From Minwuia thermotolerans (GTDB lineage: Bacteria; Pseudomonadota; Alphaproteobacteria; Minwuiales; Minwuiaceae), in NCBI GenBank assembly GCA_021604565.1, contig BQJF01000017.1:1-55908 (forward strand): DNA of 55,908 nucleotides, in the 5' to 3' direction. Shown here one piece after another: positions 26,999 through 35,582 of this stretch (positions are counted from its first letter, which is position 1; every line of letters begins with the position of its first letter). The position numbers and the translations under genes are program-made. The notes beneath the pieces were generated by a model that ran no database searches, was not told the origin of the DNA, and saw nothing but the letters and a program-made list of their open reading frames with translations.

Positions 26999-29900
26999 TC
27001 AGTTCTGGCGCAGCAACTGCTCTGCCCGGTCGAAGCGTTCCGTCTCGATCAGCATGGCAACGTAATCGGCCAGCAGCGAGCGGTCGGTCGGGCGCTCCGC
27101 GACAAGTCCTTCGTAGACCACAATGGCCTCCTTATCCGCGCCAATGGCACTGAGTCCCGTCGCCTTCCTGCGCCGCGTCTCGAAGTCATTCTCCTCCTTC
27201 GCCGCGATGCGTTCCAGCATCTCGCGATAGGCCGCACGGGCTTCCTGCTGACGGTTCATGGCGGAGAGGGACAGGCCATAATAGTACCAGGGCCGATGGT
27301 CGGCACGCCCCTCCGCATCGGCAACACGGAAGTACCGGTCAAGAACGCCGACAGCCTTCTCGGCGCGCCCGGCAAACGCGAAGGTGCGCCCCGCCTGCAG
27401 CAGCCGGTCCGGGTCATCGCCAAGCCGGTCCAGCAGCTTGTCCCAGGCCTGAACCGCCACGTCCGGCCTGGCTGCCTGCTCCGCCCAGTCGGCCATCTGC
27501 AACAGGGGCTGGGTCTCGTCAGTCGGCGGAATGAGGCGGCTGAGCAACTGACCCACCTCATCGAAGCCACGTTCCGCGATCAGCGCATCGACGTAGGGTG
27601 CCAGTACCGGATCCGCGCCCGAAACAGGCGGCCTGGGCGCGACCAGGGCAATGGTCCGTGCCGTTGCCCCGACGTCGTTCAGCAGTTGCAGCCAGGCAGC
27701 GCGCTCCGGTCCGGTTTCGGCGGTTCGCGCCCGGCGGGAAAGCCATTCCAGCCCCCGTTCCGGCGGGCGCGGCCCCCAGAGAAAGACGAGCTGCTGCACA
27801 TCGGGCGAGTCCGGACGCGCATCCTGCGCCAGCAGGCTGAATGCCTGTTCAGCCACCGGTTTGCCCCCCAGATCAAGCAGGCGGAACGCGGCGTTGCGGC
27901 GATCCTGGACGGAGAGCCGCTTGTCGATTGACCGGCGCGTGACCCAGGTGATCAGGTCGTCACGGCGTCCGGCGGTTGCCAGCGCTTCCTCGTAGACAGG
28001 CGGCCAGGGGCCGGTCGGCTCCGCCCGCGCGACCTTCTCCAGGAACGGCAGGGCGCGGGCGGGTCCGGCTACCTCCAGCAGTTCGTAGAGCAGCAGGTCG
28101 CGCCGGGCGGCGGGCGGGTTGGATTGCAGACGCCGGACGATCAGATCCGCGCGTTCCCTGTCCGCGTTCGCCAGACGCAACGCCTGCATATAAGCCTCTT
28201 CCCACTTCGCCGGGTCCGCCTTCGCCAGATCGCGCAGGGCCGGCAGCGCCAGATCGCCCAGTCCCGCATCCAGCAGGGCGAACAGCAATCCCTCCCGCGT
28301 GGCCGCATCCATTGTCGGGTCAGCCAGCGCGGTCTTCGCAAAGCTGCGCAGGTCCGCCGGGTCGCCGCCACGGCCAAGGGCGGAAATATAGGCACTGCGG
28401 ACCTCCGCCGAGCCGGGCAGCAGCGCGCGCAGGATCGGCACCGCCTCCTCCGCCCGTCCGGCAGCGGTCAGGGCCTGCCCCCAGACGAGCGATGCCTCGT
28501 TGCCTGGATAGAGTCCCTGCAGCTTCTCCGCTGCCGCGAAGGCCAGGTCAGGTTTCGCCCCCTGCGCGGCGAGATAGTAGATGTCGGAGAGCACCTGACG
28601 ACCGGGCTGCGGCGTCGCCTTCAGCCAGGCCAGCACCGGCCCGGCCTGGCCCGCCTGTGTCTCCAGACGCGCCCAGCCCTCCTGCACCTGTGGTGCAGAA
28701 CGCTGTTCCTGCAAGGTCCTCAGCAGCGGCAACCCCTCCTTCGCCTTGCCCAGTTCGAGGTAGAGGTTGGCGAGATTGGCAATGGCAAAGGGCGGTGTCG
28801 CGGGATCGCGCGCCACGGTCTCCAACAGCGCCAGCGCCCGCGCATTCTCCCCCAGATCGGTCAGGGTCCGCGCGACGGAGAGGCGCGTCGTCAGCGGCGG
28901 ATTCGGGACCGCCAGAGCCTTTTCTACCCAGTCCCGCGCGGCCTTGCTGTCACCGCGTGCCACAGCGATGCGCGCCGCCATGGCAGGCCGCTTGGCCAGG
29001 AAGTCCGGGCCGGTTTCCGCCAGCAGCCAGTCGATCAGGGCAAAGTCGCCTTCCTCCGCTGCGTTCTCGGCCAGGGAGGCTATCGTGTCCTCCGGCAGCA
29101 GGCGCGGGTTCTGCCGTCGCGCCTCGGCAAAGGCGAGCAGCGGCTGGTCCAGTTCTATGGCCAGCGCCATCAGATCGTCGGCAAGCAGCAACGGCTGCGG
29201 CTCACCAGCCGCGCGGTCCTGCAGGAAAGCCAGCGCCTGCGGCTTCCGATCTGCGGCGGAGAGTGCCGCGACATAGACTTCCGCATCCTCCGGTCTGCCG
29301 GGCAGCAGGTCCTTCAGGATCGGCAGCGCCTCCTCCGCCCGGCCGCGCCCGATCAGGGCATTGGCATAGATGCGCCGGGTGCGGTCATCCTGCTCCAACT
29401 GGTAAAGGCGCGTTGCGGCATCGAAGGCCAGGGGTTCCGCCCCGCTCTCCGCCGCCAGGAAATGAATATCCTCCAGCAACTGGCGGTTCGTGACACGGGC
29501 GCGGGTCAGCCAGTCCTGCACCCGTCGCGGATCACCGGCACGGGTTTCCAGCCGCGCCCAGCCTGCCTGTACCTGAGCCTCGGAACGTTGCTCCGCCAGG
29601 GAACGCATCAGCGGCAGGCCGTCGCGGGCGCGGTCCAGCTCCAGGTAGAGCGCGGCCAGATTGCCGATCGCCCATGCAGGTGTTTCGGGATTGCGGGCCA
29701 GACTTTCCAGCCGTTTCAGCGCGCCCGCCTGATCGCCCAGTTCGGCCTGTACCCGCGCCAGATCGATCCGGTCATTCAGGCGCAGGTCCGGCAGGGCACT
29801 GGCCCGCGCCAGCCACTCCGCCGCAGCCTTGCGGTCATTGCGCGCAATGGCGATGCGGGCGGCGGTGACAGGTCGCGCCTCCAGAAACGCCGGACCAAGC

Positions 29901-31843
29901 GCGGACAGCATGCTGTCGATCAGTTCGAATCGGCCTTCCAGTGCGGCGGTCTCGGCCAGATAGGCGACAGTGTCCCCGGGCAGCCGGGTCGGGTCCTGAC
30001 GCTGCAGTTCGGCAAACGCCAGGGCCGACTGCCCCTGATCGATGGCCAGGGTGATCAGGTCGTCAGCCAGTTGCGGCGGCAAGGCCGCGTCTACCCCACG
30101 CGCCTGAAGGAAAGCCAGGGCATCCGCCTGACGGTTAGCGGCAATCAGGGCCTCGATCCATGTCTCCGCATCATCGGCGCTGCCGGGCAGCAGCACCTCG
30201 AGGACCGCCAGAGCCTGTCCCGCACGACCATTGGCCGTGAGCGCCTGACCATAGAGTCGGCGCGATTCACGATCCGGATGGTCACGGAACAGCCGCTCGG
30301 CCGCGAACAGGGCAGAGACAGGCGCCAGTCCCGGCGTCGAGAGGTCGACGATGTCAGTCAGCACTTCCCGGTCGACCAGACCCTGCTGCTGCAGCCATGC
30401 GAGCAGAGCCTTGTCCTTGCCCGATTTCGCTGCGATCCGGGCCCAACCCGCCTCAGCCGCAGGAGACGGATTGGTACGTCGCAGTCCGCTGAAGGCAGCC
30501 AGCCCGGCCTGCAGCCGCTCCGTGCTGATGTAAAGCTGCGTCAGTGAGCGGATCATTGGCTCGTTCAGGTCGGGACGTGCCGCAATGCGGTCCAGCAGGC
30601 GCGCGGCCCTCGGGTCTTCGCCCAGTTTCAGCCAGGCACGCGCCAGGCGAAACTGCTCATGCGTCGGCAGGTCGGTCTCTGCCGCAGCCCTTTGTGCCTC
30701 GACCAGCCCATCATCGCGTCGGCCAACACTCAGCAGCAGTTCCGCCATCAGCGCCGGGTGCGCGGCCCGGAATGATGCCTGCAGTTCCCCCAGCAGTTTC
30801 TGCGCCAGCGCCTGGCGGCGGAAAGCGACTGCAACATCACCAATGGCCCGCAGGCGGAAATCAGTCAGCCCGGAGAGATCACGCCGCAAGGCTACCTGCT
30901 CCAGCAGATCGACTTCCTGCCCCTGCAGGGCGAGGTCGATGAAAACCGGGAACGCCAGGTCCGGCAGCTTGTCCGCCCTGTCCAGTGCCACGAGACGTTC
31001 GAGCGCCACGGTCGTGCGATCCAGCCCGTCCTGCATCCGCGCCCAGAACACCAGCAGCGGCGGCGAGAGATGCAGTTCCTCCTCGAACGCGCTCAACAGG
31101 CGGATGCCCAGGGCGTTCTGATCGCGCTCGGCGGCCTCGCGGATGATCGGCACGATGACCGACCGACTGCCCTTGGCCTCCGCAAAGCGGGCGACGATGT
31201 CGGCGGCCCGGTCATCCTCCCCATAGGCACCGGCGATCATGGCGTAGAGCTTGACGGAGCGGACTTCGAACGATGTGGGGTTGCTGCGCCACATCCGCTC
31301 CAGAAACGCCAGGGCCTTCAGCGGTTCCTGATCCGCAGCGGCAAGCTCGGCAGCCTCGAGAAAGTCCGCCGGGCGGGCATTGCCGTCGTCTATCAGTTGC
31401 GCAAGACTTGCCTGCAACCTGTCGTATTCGCCACGATAGCGATACAGATCGACGAGTTGCCGCTGTTCCTCCGGCTTGTGCTCGGCGGCAACAACCTCCG
31501 CCAGTGTTCGCACGAAGTCATCCTGACGCTGTGCAAACCGATAGAACTCGGCCAGTTTCCGTTTCGCACCAACGTCCTTGGGGCGGCGGACGAGGTAGGT
31601 TTCCATCACCCGTATCGCCTTTTCGATGTCCCCGTCATGCAGGGCAATATCGGCGAGCGACGCCACGACCACGACAGAGGTGTCGCCCGCATCCAGCCGT
31701 TCCTGCAGCGTGTCCCGCGCCAGATCCACCTTGTCCGACCGCAACTGCAGCAGCGCCACATCCTTCTTGCTGGGGATCAGTAACAGGCTGAGCCCCACAC
31801 CCAGGAAGACAACAACAGCCAGCAGGATCAGGTTCAGGCGCAC
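26999..31843 (-). CDS. very large membrane-anchored TPR protein (PelB-like)
   Basis: A 1614-residue protein with one N-terminal transmembrane helix (about 4-23) and helical TPR-type repeats to the last residue. Residues about 365-1160 consist of 2.7 copies of a unit repeating at exactly 295 residues: GWAR at 466, 761 and 1056, and the AAxxL start of the next block at 514, 809 and 1104. The architecture recalls PelB, the TPR part of the Pel exopolysaccharide export system, but the C-terminal beta-barrel of PelB is absent. The GTG start at 31843 lies 7 bp after the PelA-like gene, so both are one operon. The periplasmic TPR coil probably docks the deacetylase or guides a polymer. Confidence 0.8.
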   Translation of the reverse strand: MRLNLILLAVVVFLGVGLSLLLIPSKKDVALLQLRSDKVDLARDTLQERLDAGDTSVVVVASLADIALHDGDIEKAIRVMETYLVRRPKDVGAKRKLAEFYRFAQRQDDFVRTLAEVVAAEHKPEEQRQLVDLYRYRGEYDRLQASLAQLIDDGNARPADFLEAAELAAADQEPLKALAFLERMWRSNPTSFEVRSVKLYAMIAGAYGEDDRAADIVARFAEAKGSRSVIVPIIREAAERDQNALGIRLLSAFEEELHLSPPLLVFWARMQDGLDRTTVALERLVALDRADKLPDLAFPVFIDLALQGQEVDLLEQVALRRDLSGLTDFRLRAIGDVAVAFRRQALAQKLLGELQASFRAAHPALMAELLLSVGRRDDGLVEAQRAAAETDLPTHEQFRLARAWLKLGEDPRAARLLDRIAARPDLNEPMIRSLTQLYISTERLQAGLAAFSGLRRTNPSPAAEAGWARIAAKSGKDKALLAWLQQQGLVDREVLTDIVDLSTPGLAPVSALFAAERLFRDHPDRESRRLYGQALTANGRAGQALAVLEVLLPGSADDAETWIEALIAANRQADALAFLQARGVDAALPPQLADDLITLAIDQGQSALAFAELQRQDPTRLPGDTVAYLAETAALEGRFELIDSMLSALGPAFLEARPVTAARIAIARNDRKAAAEWLARASALPDLRLNDRIDLARVQAELGDQAGALKRLESLARNPETPAWAIGNLAALYLELDRARDGLPLMRSLAEQRSEAQVQAGWARLETRAGDPRRVQDWLTRARVTNRQLLEDIHFLAAESGAEPLAFDAATRLYQLEQDDRTRRIYANALIGRGRAEEALPILKDLLPGRPEDAEVYVAALSAADRKPQALAFLQDRAAGEPQPLLLADDLMALAIELDQPLLAFAEARRQNPRLLPEDTIASLAENAAEEGDFALIDWLLAETGPDFLAKRPAMAARIAVARGDSKAARDWVEKALAVPNPPLTTRLSVARTLTDLGENARALALLETVARDPATPPFAIANLANLYLELGKAKEGLPLLRTLQEQRSAPQVQEGWARLETQAGQAGPVLAWLKATPQPGRQVLSDIYYLAAQGAKPDLAFAAAEKLQGLYPGNEASLVWGQALTAAGRAEEAVPILRALLPGSAEVRSAYISALGRGGDPADLRSFAKTALADPTMDAATREGLLFALLDAGLGDLALPALRDLAKADPAKWEEAYMQALRLANADRERADLIVRRLQSNPPAARRDLLLYELLEVAGPARALPFLEKVARAEPTGPWPPVYEEALATAGRRDDLITWVTRRSIDKRLSVQDRRNAAFRLLDLGGKPVAEQAFSLLAQDARPDSPDVQQLVFLWGPRPPERGLEWLSRRARTAETGPERAAWLQLLNDVGATARTIALVAPRPPVSGADPVLAPYVDALIAERGFDEVGQLLSRLIPPTDETQPLLQMADWAEQAARPDVAVQAWDKLLDRLGDDPDRLLQAGRTFAFAGRAEKAVGVLDRYFRVADAEGRADHRPWYYYGLSLSAMNRQQEARAAYREMLERIAAKEENDFETRRRKATGLSAIGADKEAIVVYEGLVAERPTDRSLLADYVAMLIETERFDRAEQLLRQN
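28366..30751 (-). repeat. 885-bp in-frame super-repeat within the TPR gene
   Basis: About 2.7 diverged tandem copies with a period of 295 codons, deduced from matched motifs in the product. DNA identity is only moderate by eye, so the duplication is old. Confidence 0.75.
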
Positions 31844-31850
31844 GGTATCG

Positions 31851-34061
31851 TCAGCCTGCTTCGACCGGACGGATCACGATTCCGACCGGCTCATAGGCAT
31901 GGGTCGGTATTTCCACGATCAGAACACCATCGGAACCTACTGTCTGCTCATCGCTGACGGTGGAACCGTCCGGCAGGGTTGCCTCCACCCGCCACTGGCC
32001 GGGCGCCATCCCGCGCCACTGCATCGCGCCATGGCCGAATCCCTGCCCCTTCATGCGCAACGAAGCGCCATCGCGGGTCAGATCCCAGAGATGCCAGCGC
32101 GCGTCCACAAGCGATGAAACATTATCACTCCGGGCCGGTTCCCCGCGCGCGACCAGCCGGTATTCCGGCTCCGCAACCGCTTCATCCAGCGCGACATAGA
32201 GATTGCCCTGAAACCGGGTGTAGCCCAGAACCCCGACCGCCGTACCCATGTCGACGACGCGGTCATCGGCCCTGTCGTGACGGATCGTCTGCATCCGCCC
32301 GCGATCCAGCACCCGCCAGTGGTCAGGTCCCAGCACGTCGAAACGGGTGGTATAGAACCCCTCCCCGATCCGGGCGTAATGGGTCGCCGCGACGGGGGTC
32401 AGGCGCTGGCTGCGCGCGAACTCCAGGTTCTTCAGCAGGGCCTGCAGCGCCGCCGGGCGCTCCGCCGAGTACATGTGATAATAGACGTTGATCCCCTTCA
32501 GCCGTCGCGGGCTTTCGGTATTGCGCAGGGTCAGGATCAGGTCCTGAAAGCCGAAATAGCGTCCAGACCAGAGATCGGTGTAGGTGTTCTCGTTGCTGTT
32601 GACGGCGAATATCTGCACCTGTCCGCCGAAGGTCCGGCCCACGGGCGGCACATAGCTTACGGAGGGGTATTCCGGATCGAAACGGGAGTCACCACCGTTC
32701 AGGTTCAGCAGCCCCGCCTCCCGCGAGGCCGCGATCATGCGCGGTGTCGGGGACGTATTGCCCGACCACAGGACAATCTCCGCCTTCTTACCCGGCGGCG
32801 CGAACTGCTCCACGTAGCGGGAGGCCTCACCGAACTCCCGCTCCAGCACAAACGGCTTGCTGCCGAAGCCGCGCGGCACATCATAGGCATCGGCCAGCAG
32901 ACCTGAAGGCTTCGCCGCATCACTCTCCAGCACCTCCTCGCTCCAGGCCGCGCGATCCAGATGATCGTACAGGGTGGCGAAGGGCGCTTCCTTCAGGGTC
33001 GTGTAATCCTCGAAGAAGCCCCACTCGAACGGATGACTGTAGGTGTGATGCCCGACCTCCACCTGCGGCAGCGCGAAGATCTCCCGTGCGATCTGCTGCG
33101 CCTCCGGATCACCTGACCATTCCGGGTCCAGGTCAGCCGCGATCGGCCCCACCGTGATCGGCAGGTCGGGATAGGGCGCGATGGCCTTTTCCAGCACGAC
33201 CCGGGACGAATAGACCTGGTCCTTGCGGTACCCCTTCACCAGCGAGACGTTGCGCCAGCCGTCACCGTCGATGTGGCTGAAATAGATGCGGCGTCCGCTC
33301 AGGGTGGTGGTGTCAGGCTTTGGCAGGCTGTCCGTGTCGAAGACCTTCCGGACAAAGGCAAAGGGATTGACGTACCACTGCGTCCGGTAGAACACCGGAT
33401 CGCGATAGTTCACCCAGCCGATCTCGACGAAGCCACCATTTGCAGAGGTGACGACAAGATCGCTGGTCGAGCCATCCTGCTGGCGGCGGACACGCAGGTG
33501 GGAAGTACCGACCCCCTCCACGGCCTCATAGCGTTCGTGCGGTGGCAGCTTTCCGGTCATGGGCCGTTCGAAATCCACCATGTCCGGATCACGCTTCACG
33601 ACTTCGGTATCGAAGGTGACATTCGTCCATTCACCCAGGATGCGCACACCGATGCGCTCCAGGAAACGGTTGGTCCTGTCGCGCGACGGCACGGGGGAAC
33701 CGTCATTGGCACCGAGAAAGCCCATGTCCCCGAATGAGATGTACTTCTTGCCCGCGACGACCATCTCTTCGAGCCAGTCCAGGAAGGCCGCAGGCCGCCG
33801 GATGGCGCCATTGTCGAACCAGGTGATGACACCGGCAACCGACGGGTCGGTCACTGCGTCCAGGGGCAGCGGGTCTGCAATATCGTGATATTCGAACTTC
33901 AGGCCCAGGTGGTTGAACGGCATCTCCGCCAGCAGATGCAGCGGATTTGACCGCAGTTCATCGCCATTGTCGTTGTAGAAGGCGAGCACTGTTCGCGGGG
34001 CCTCGGCCGCGTTGGCGGTGAGAGCCAGAAAGGTGAACAGCATTGTCAGGATGAAACGCAA
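31851..34061 (-). CDS. PelA-like exported polysaccharide deacetylase
   Basis: A 736-residue secreted protein. A Sec signal (MRFILTMLFTFLALTANA) is followed by an alpha/beta domain (about 25-240), a carbohydrate-esterase-4-like deacetylase domain with HIDGDG (263-268; Asp265, Asp267) and HTYSH (339-343), and a C-terminal beta-rich domain. The motif order matches the deacetylase half of PelA, which removes acetyl groups from the Pel polymer in the periplasm; the N-terminal GH166 hydrolase of PelA seems missing (PelA is about 950 residues). The TTG at 34061 follows GGGGGAGAG; a GTG at 34079 is less likely. The TPR gene follows after 7 bp. Confidence 0.82.
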   Translation of the reverse strand: MRFILTMLFTFLALTANAAEAPRTVLAFYNDNGDELRSNPLHLLAEMPFNHLGLKFEYHDIADPLPLDAVTDPSVAGVITWFDNGAIRRPAAFLDWLEEMVVAGKKYISFGDMGFLGANDGSPVPSRDRTNRFLERIGVRILGEWTNVTFDTEVVKRDPDMVDFERPMTGKLPPHERYEAVEGVGTSHLRVRRQQDGSTSDLVVTSANGGFVEIGWVNYRDPVFYRTQWYVNPFAFVRKVFDTDSLPKPDTTTLSGRRIYFSHIDGDGWRNVSLVKGYRKDQVYSSRVVLEKAIAPYPDLPITVGPIAADLDPEWSGDPEAQQIAREIFALPQVEVGHHTYSHPFEWGFFEDYTTLKEAPFATLYDHLDRAAWSEEVLESDAAKPSGLLADAYDVPRGFGSKPFVLEREFGEASRYVEQFAPPGKKAEIVLWSGNTSPTPRMIAASREAGLLNLNGGDSRFDPEYPSVSYVPPVGRTFGGQVQIFAVNSNENTYTDLWSGRYFGFQDLILTLRNTESPRRLKGINVYYHMYSAERPAALQALLKNLEFARSQRLTPVAATHYARIGEGFYTTRFDVLGPDHWRVLDRGRMQTIRHDRADDRVVDMGTAVGVLGYTRFQGNLYVALDEAVAEPEYRLVARGEPARSDNVSSLVDARWHLWDLTRDGASLRMKGQGFGHGAMQWRGMAPGQWRVEATLPDGSTVSDEQTVGSDGVLIVEIPTHAYEPVGIVIRPVEAG

Positions 34062-34204
34062 CCTACTCTCCCCCGTCACGGGTCAGTGACGGCACCGTTA
34101 GTCTGCCCGCAGGCGAATCAGGATAACACAGGTCAATCAAGCAATTGCCATGCCGCGCCTGATCTGTTTGGCTGCTGCCCGATCAGCTCAGGAAGGAACC
34201 GACC

Positions 34205-35578
34205 ATGCTGCGCGCCCTTGCCCCTGTAGCAGCCCTGTTGCTCAGTGTCGCCTTCATGCTGATGGGCAACGGTCTGCAATCGACCCTGCTGCCCATGCGC
34301 GCGCAACTGGAAGCCTACAGCTCCGTCGAGATCGGTGTTCTGGGTTCGGCCTACTTCGTCGGCTTCGCGCTGGGCTGCTGGCGGGGCGCGATCCTGATCC
34401 GCCGGGCCGGACACATCCGCACCTTCGCCGCCGTCGTGGCCATCGCATCGACTTCCGCCCTGGTCCATGCACTGGTTGTCGAGCCAGTGATCTGGTGGGC
34501 GATCAGGCTGCTTTCCGGTGCCTGTGTCGCGATCCTGTTCATGGTCATCGAGAGCTGGCTGAACGAGAAATCCACCAATGAAGCCCGTGGGCTGGTGTTC
34601 TCGGTCTATACCGCCATCAACCTGACGGTGATCTCGATCGGCCAGTTGATGATTGCCTTCGGCAACCCCGAAGGGTTCCCGCTGTTCCTGATGGCTTCGA
34701 TCCTGATTTCCTGGGCCGCGGTCCCGGTGGCCTTGACCAAATCGGAAAGCCCGGCACCGCCGGAGCAGGTCGGGATCCGCATCGGCTACCTGCTGCGGCT
34801 GTCACCGGTCGGTTTCATCGGCAGTTTCGTCGTCGGCGTCACCAACGGCGCGTTCTGGGCGCTGGCCCCTGTTGTCGCCCAGGGCGGCACCAGCAACACC
34901 GCACTTGCGGCAATCTTCATTGCGGTGGCCGTGATCGGCGGTGCCGTCGGTCAGTATCCGCTGGGCAAGATTTCCGACCGGATGGACCGCAGGCGGCTGA
35001 TCGTCGTCGTCGCCGGACTTGCGGCATTGGCGGGACTGGGGCTGGGGATATTCGGTGCGAGCGGCCAGACACTTCTGATGGTCATCGGTTTCATCTTCGG
35101 TGTCTTCGCCTTCCCGCTGTATTCCCTGTGCGTCGCCCATGCCAACGATTTCGTCGAGGGCAAGAGCTTCGTGGAGGCGGCGAGCGGCCTGCTGCTGACC
35201 TATGCCGCCGGGGCGGTCGTTGGCCCGATCATGGCATCCATCGTGATCTCCCAGGCCGGGACGGGCGGGCTGTTCTTCTTCACTGCGGCCATCCACCTGA
35301 TCTTCGCCGGGTTTGTCGTCCTCCGCATCCGCCGCCGGGATCCGGCGCCCGAAGCAGAGCGGGGTGACTTCGTCGAGGCTGCCAACGCCGGCATGACCAT
35401 CCTGCCGGTGGACACCGGTCTTTCTGTGCATGGCGATACGGAAGTACCGGGGACAAGCGAGACCGGGGAGGAGGTTTCGGAGCGATCAGAGTCCGAAGCG
35501 GACGAGGCCGAGGCACCACAATCCACCCCGACGGACGATACGCAGCCCGGAACAGGGGACGACAGGCCGAAATCCTGA
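34205..35578 (+). CDS. MFS transporter (YcaD-like) with acidic C-terminal tail
   Basis: A 457-residue 12-helix MFS protein. The motif-A-like GRKxDRxxR segment appears as GKISDRMDRRRLI between the two halves, and IESWLNEKSTNEARG matches the YcaD/YfkF branch of uncharacterised exporters. Helices end near residue 385; the last 70 residues are an acidic Ser/Thr/Glu-rich cytosolic tail (TSETGEEVSERSESEADEAE), which is unusual for the family. AGGAAGGA precedes the ATG. It is divergent from the PelA-like gene and abuts the convergent EmrB gene with four bases between. Confidence 0.88.
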   Translation: MLRALAPVAALLLSVAFMLMGNGLQSTLLPMRAQLEAYSSVEIGVLGSAYFVGFALGCWRGAILIRRAGHIRTFAAVVAIASTSALVHALVVEPVIWWAIRLLSGACVAILFMVIESWLNEKSTNEARGLVFSVYTAINLTVISIGQLMIAFGNPEGFPLFLMASILISWAAVPVALTKSESPAPPEQVGIRIGYLLRLSPVGFIGSFVVGVTNGAFWALAPVVAQGGTSNTALAAIFIAVAVIGGAVGQYPLGKISDRMDRRRLIVVVAGLAALAGLGLGIFGASGQTLLMVIGFIFGVFAFPLYSLCVAHANDFVEGKSFVEAASGLLLTYAAGAVVGPIMASIVISQAGTGGLFFFTAAIHLIFAGFVVLRIRRRDPAPEAERGDFVEAANAGMTILPVDTGLSVHGDTEVPGTSETGEEVSERSESEADEAEAPQSTPTDDTQPGTGDDRPKS

Positions 35579-35582
35579 CAGC

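Noticed and set aside
28124-30547. Long open frame (about 800 codons) on the plus strand antisense to the TPR gene
   Set aside because: It mirrors the GC-rich codon pattern of the real minus-strand gene, gives low-complexity Arg/Gln-rich sequence and has no recognisable domain or ribosome site.
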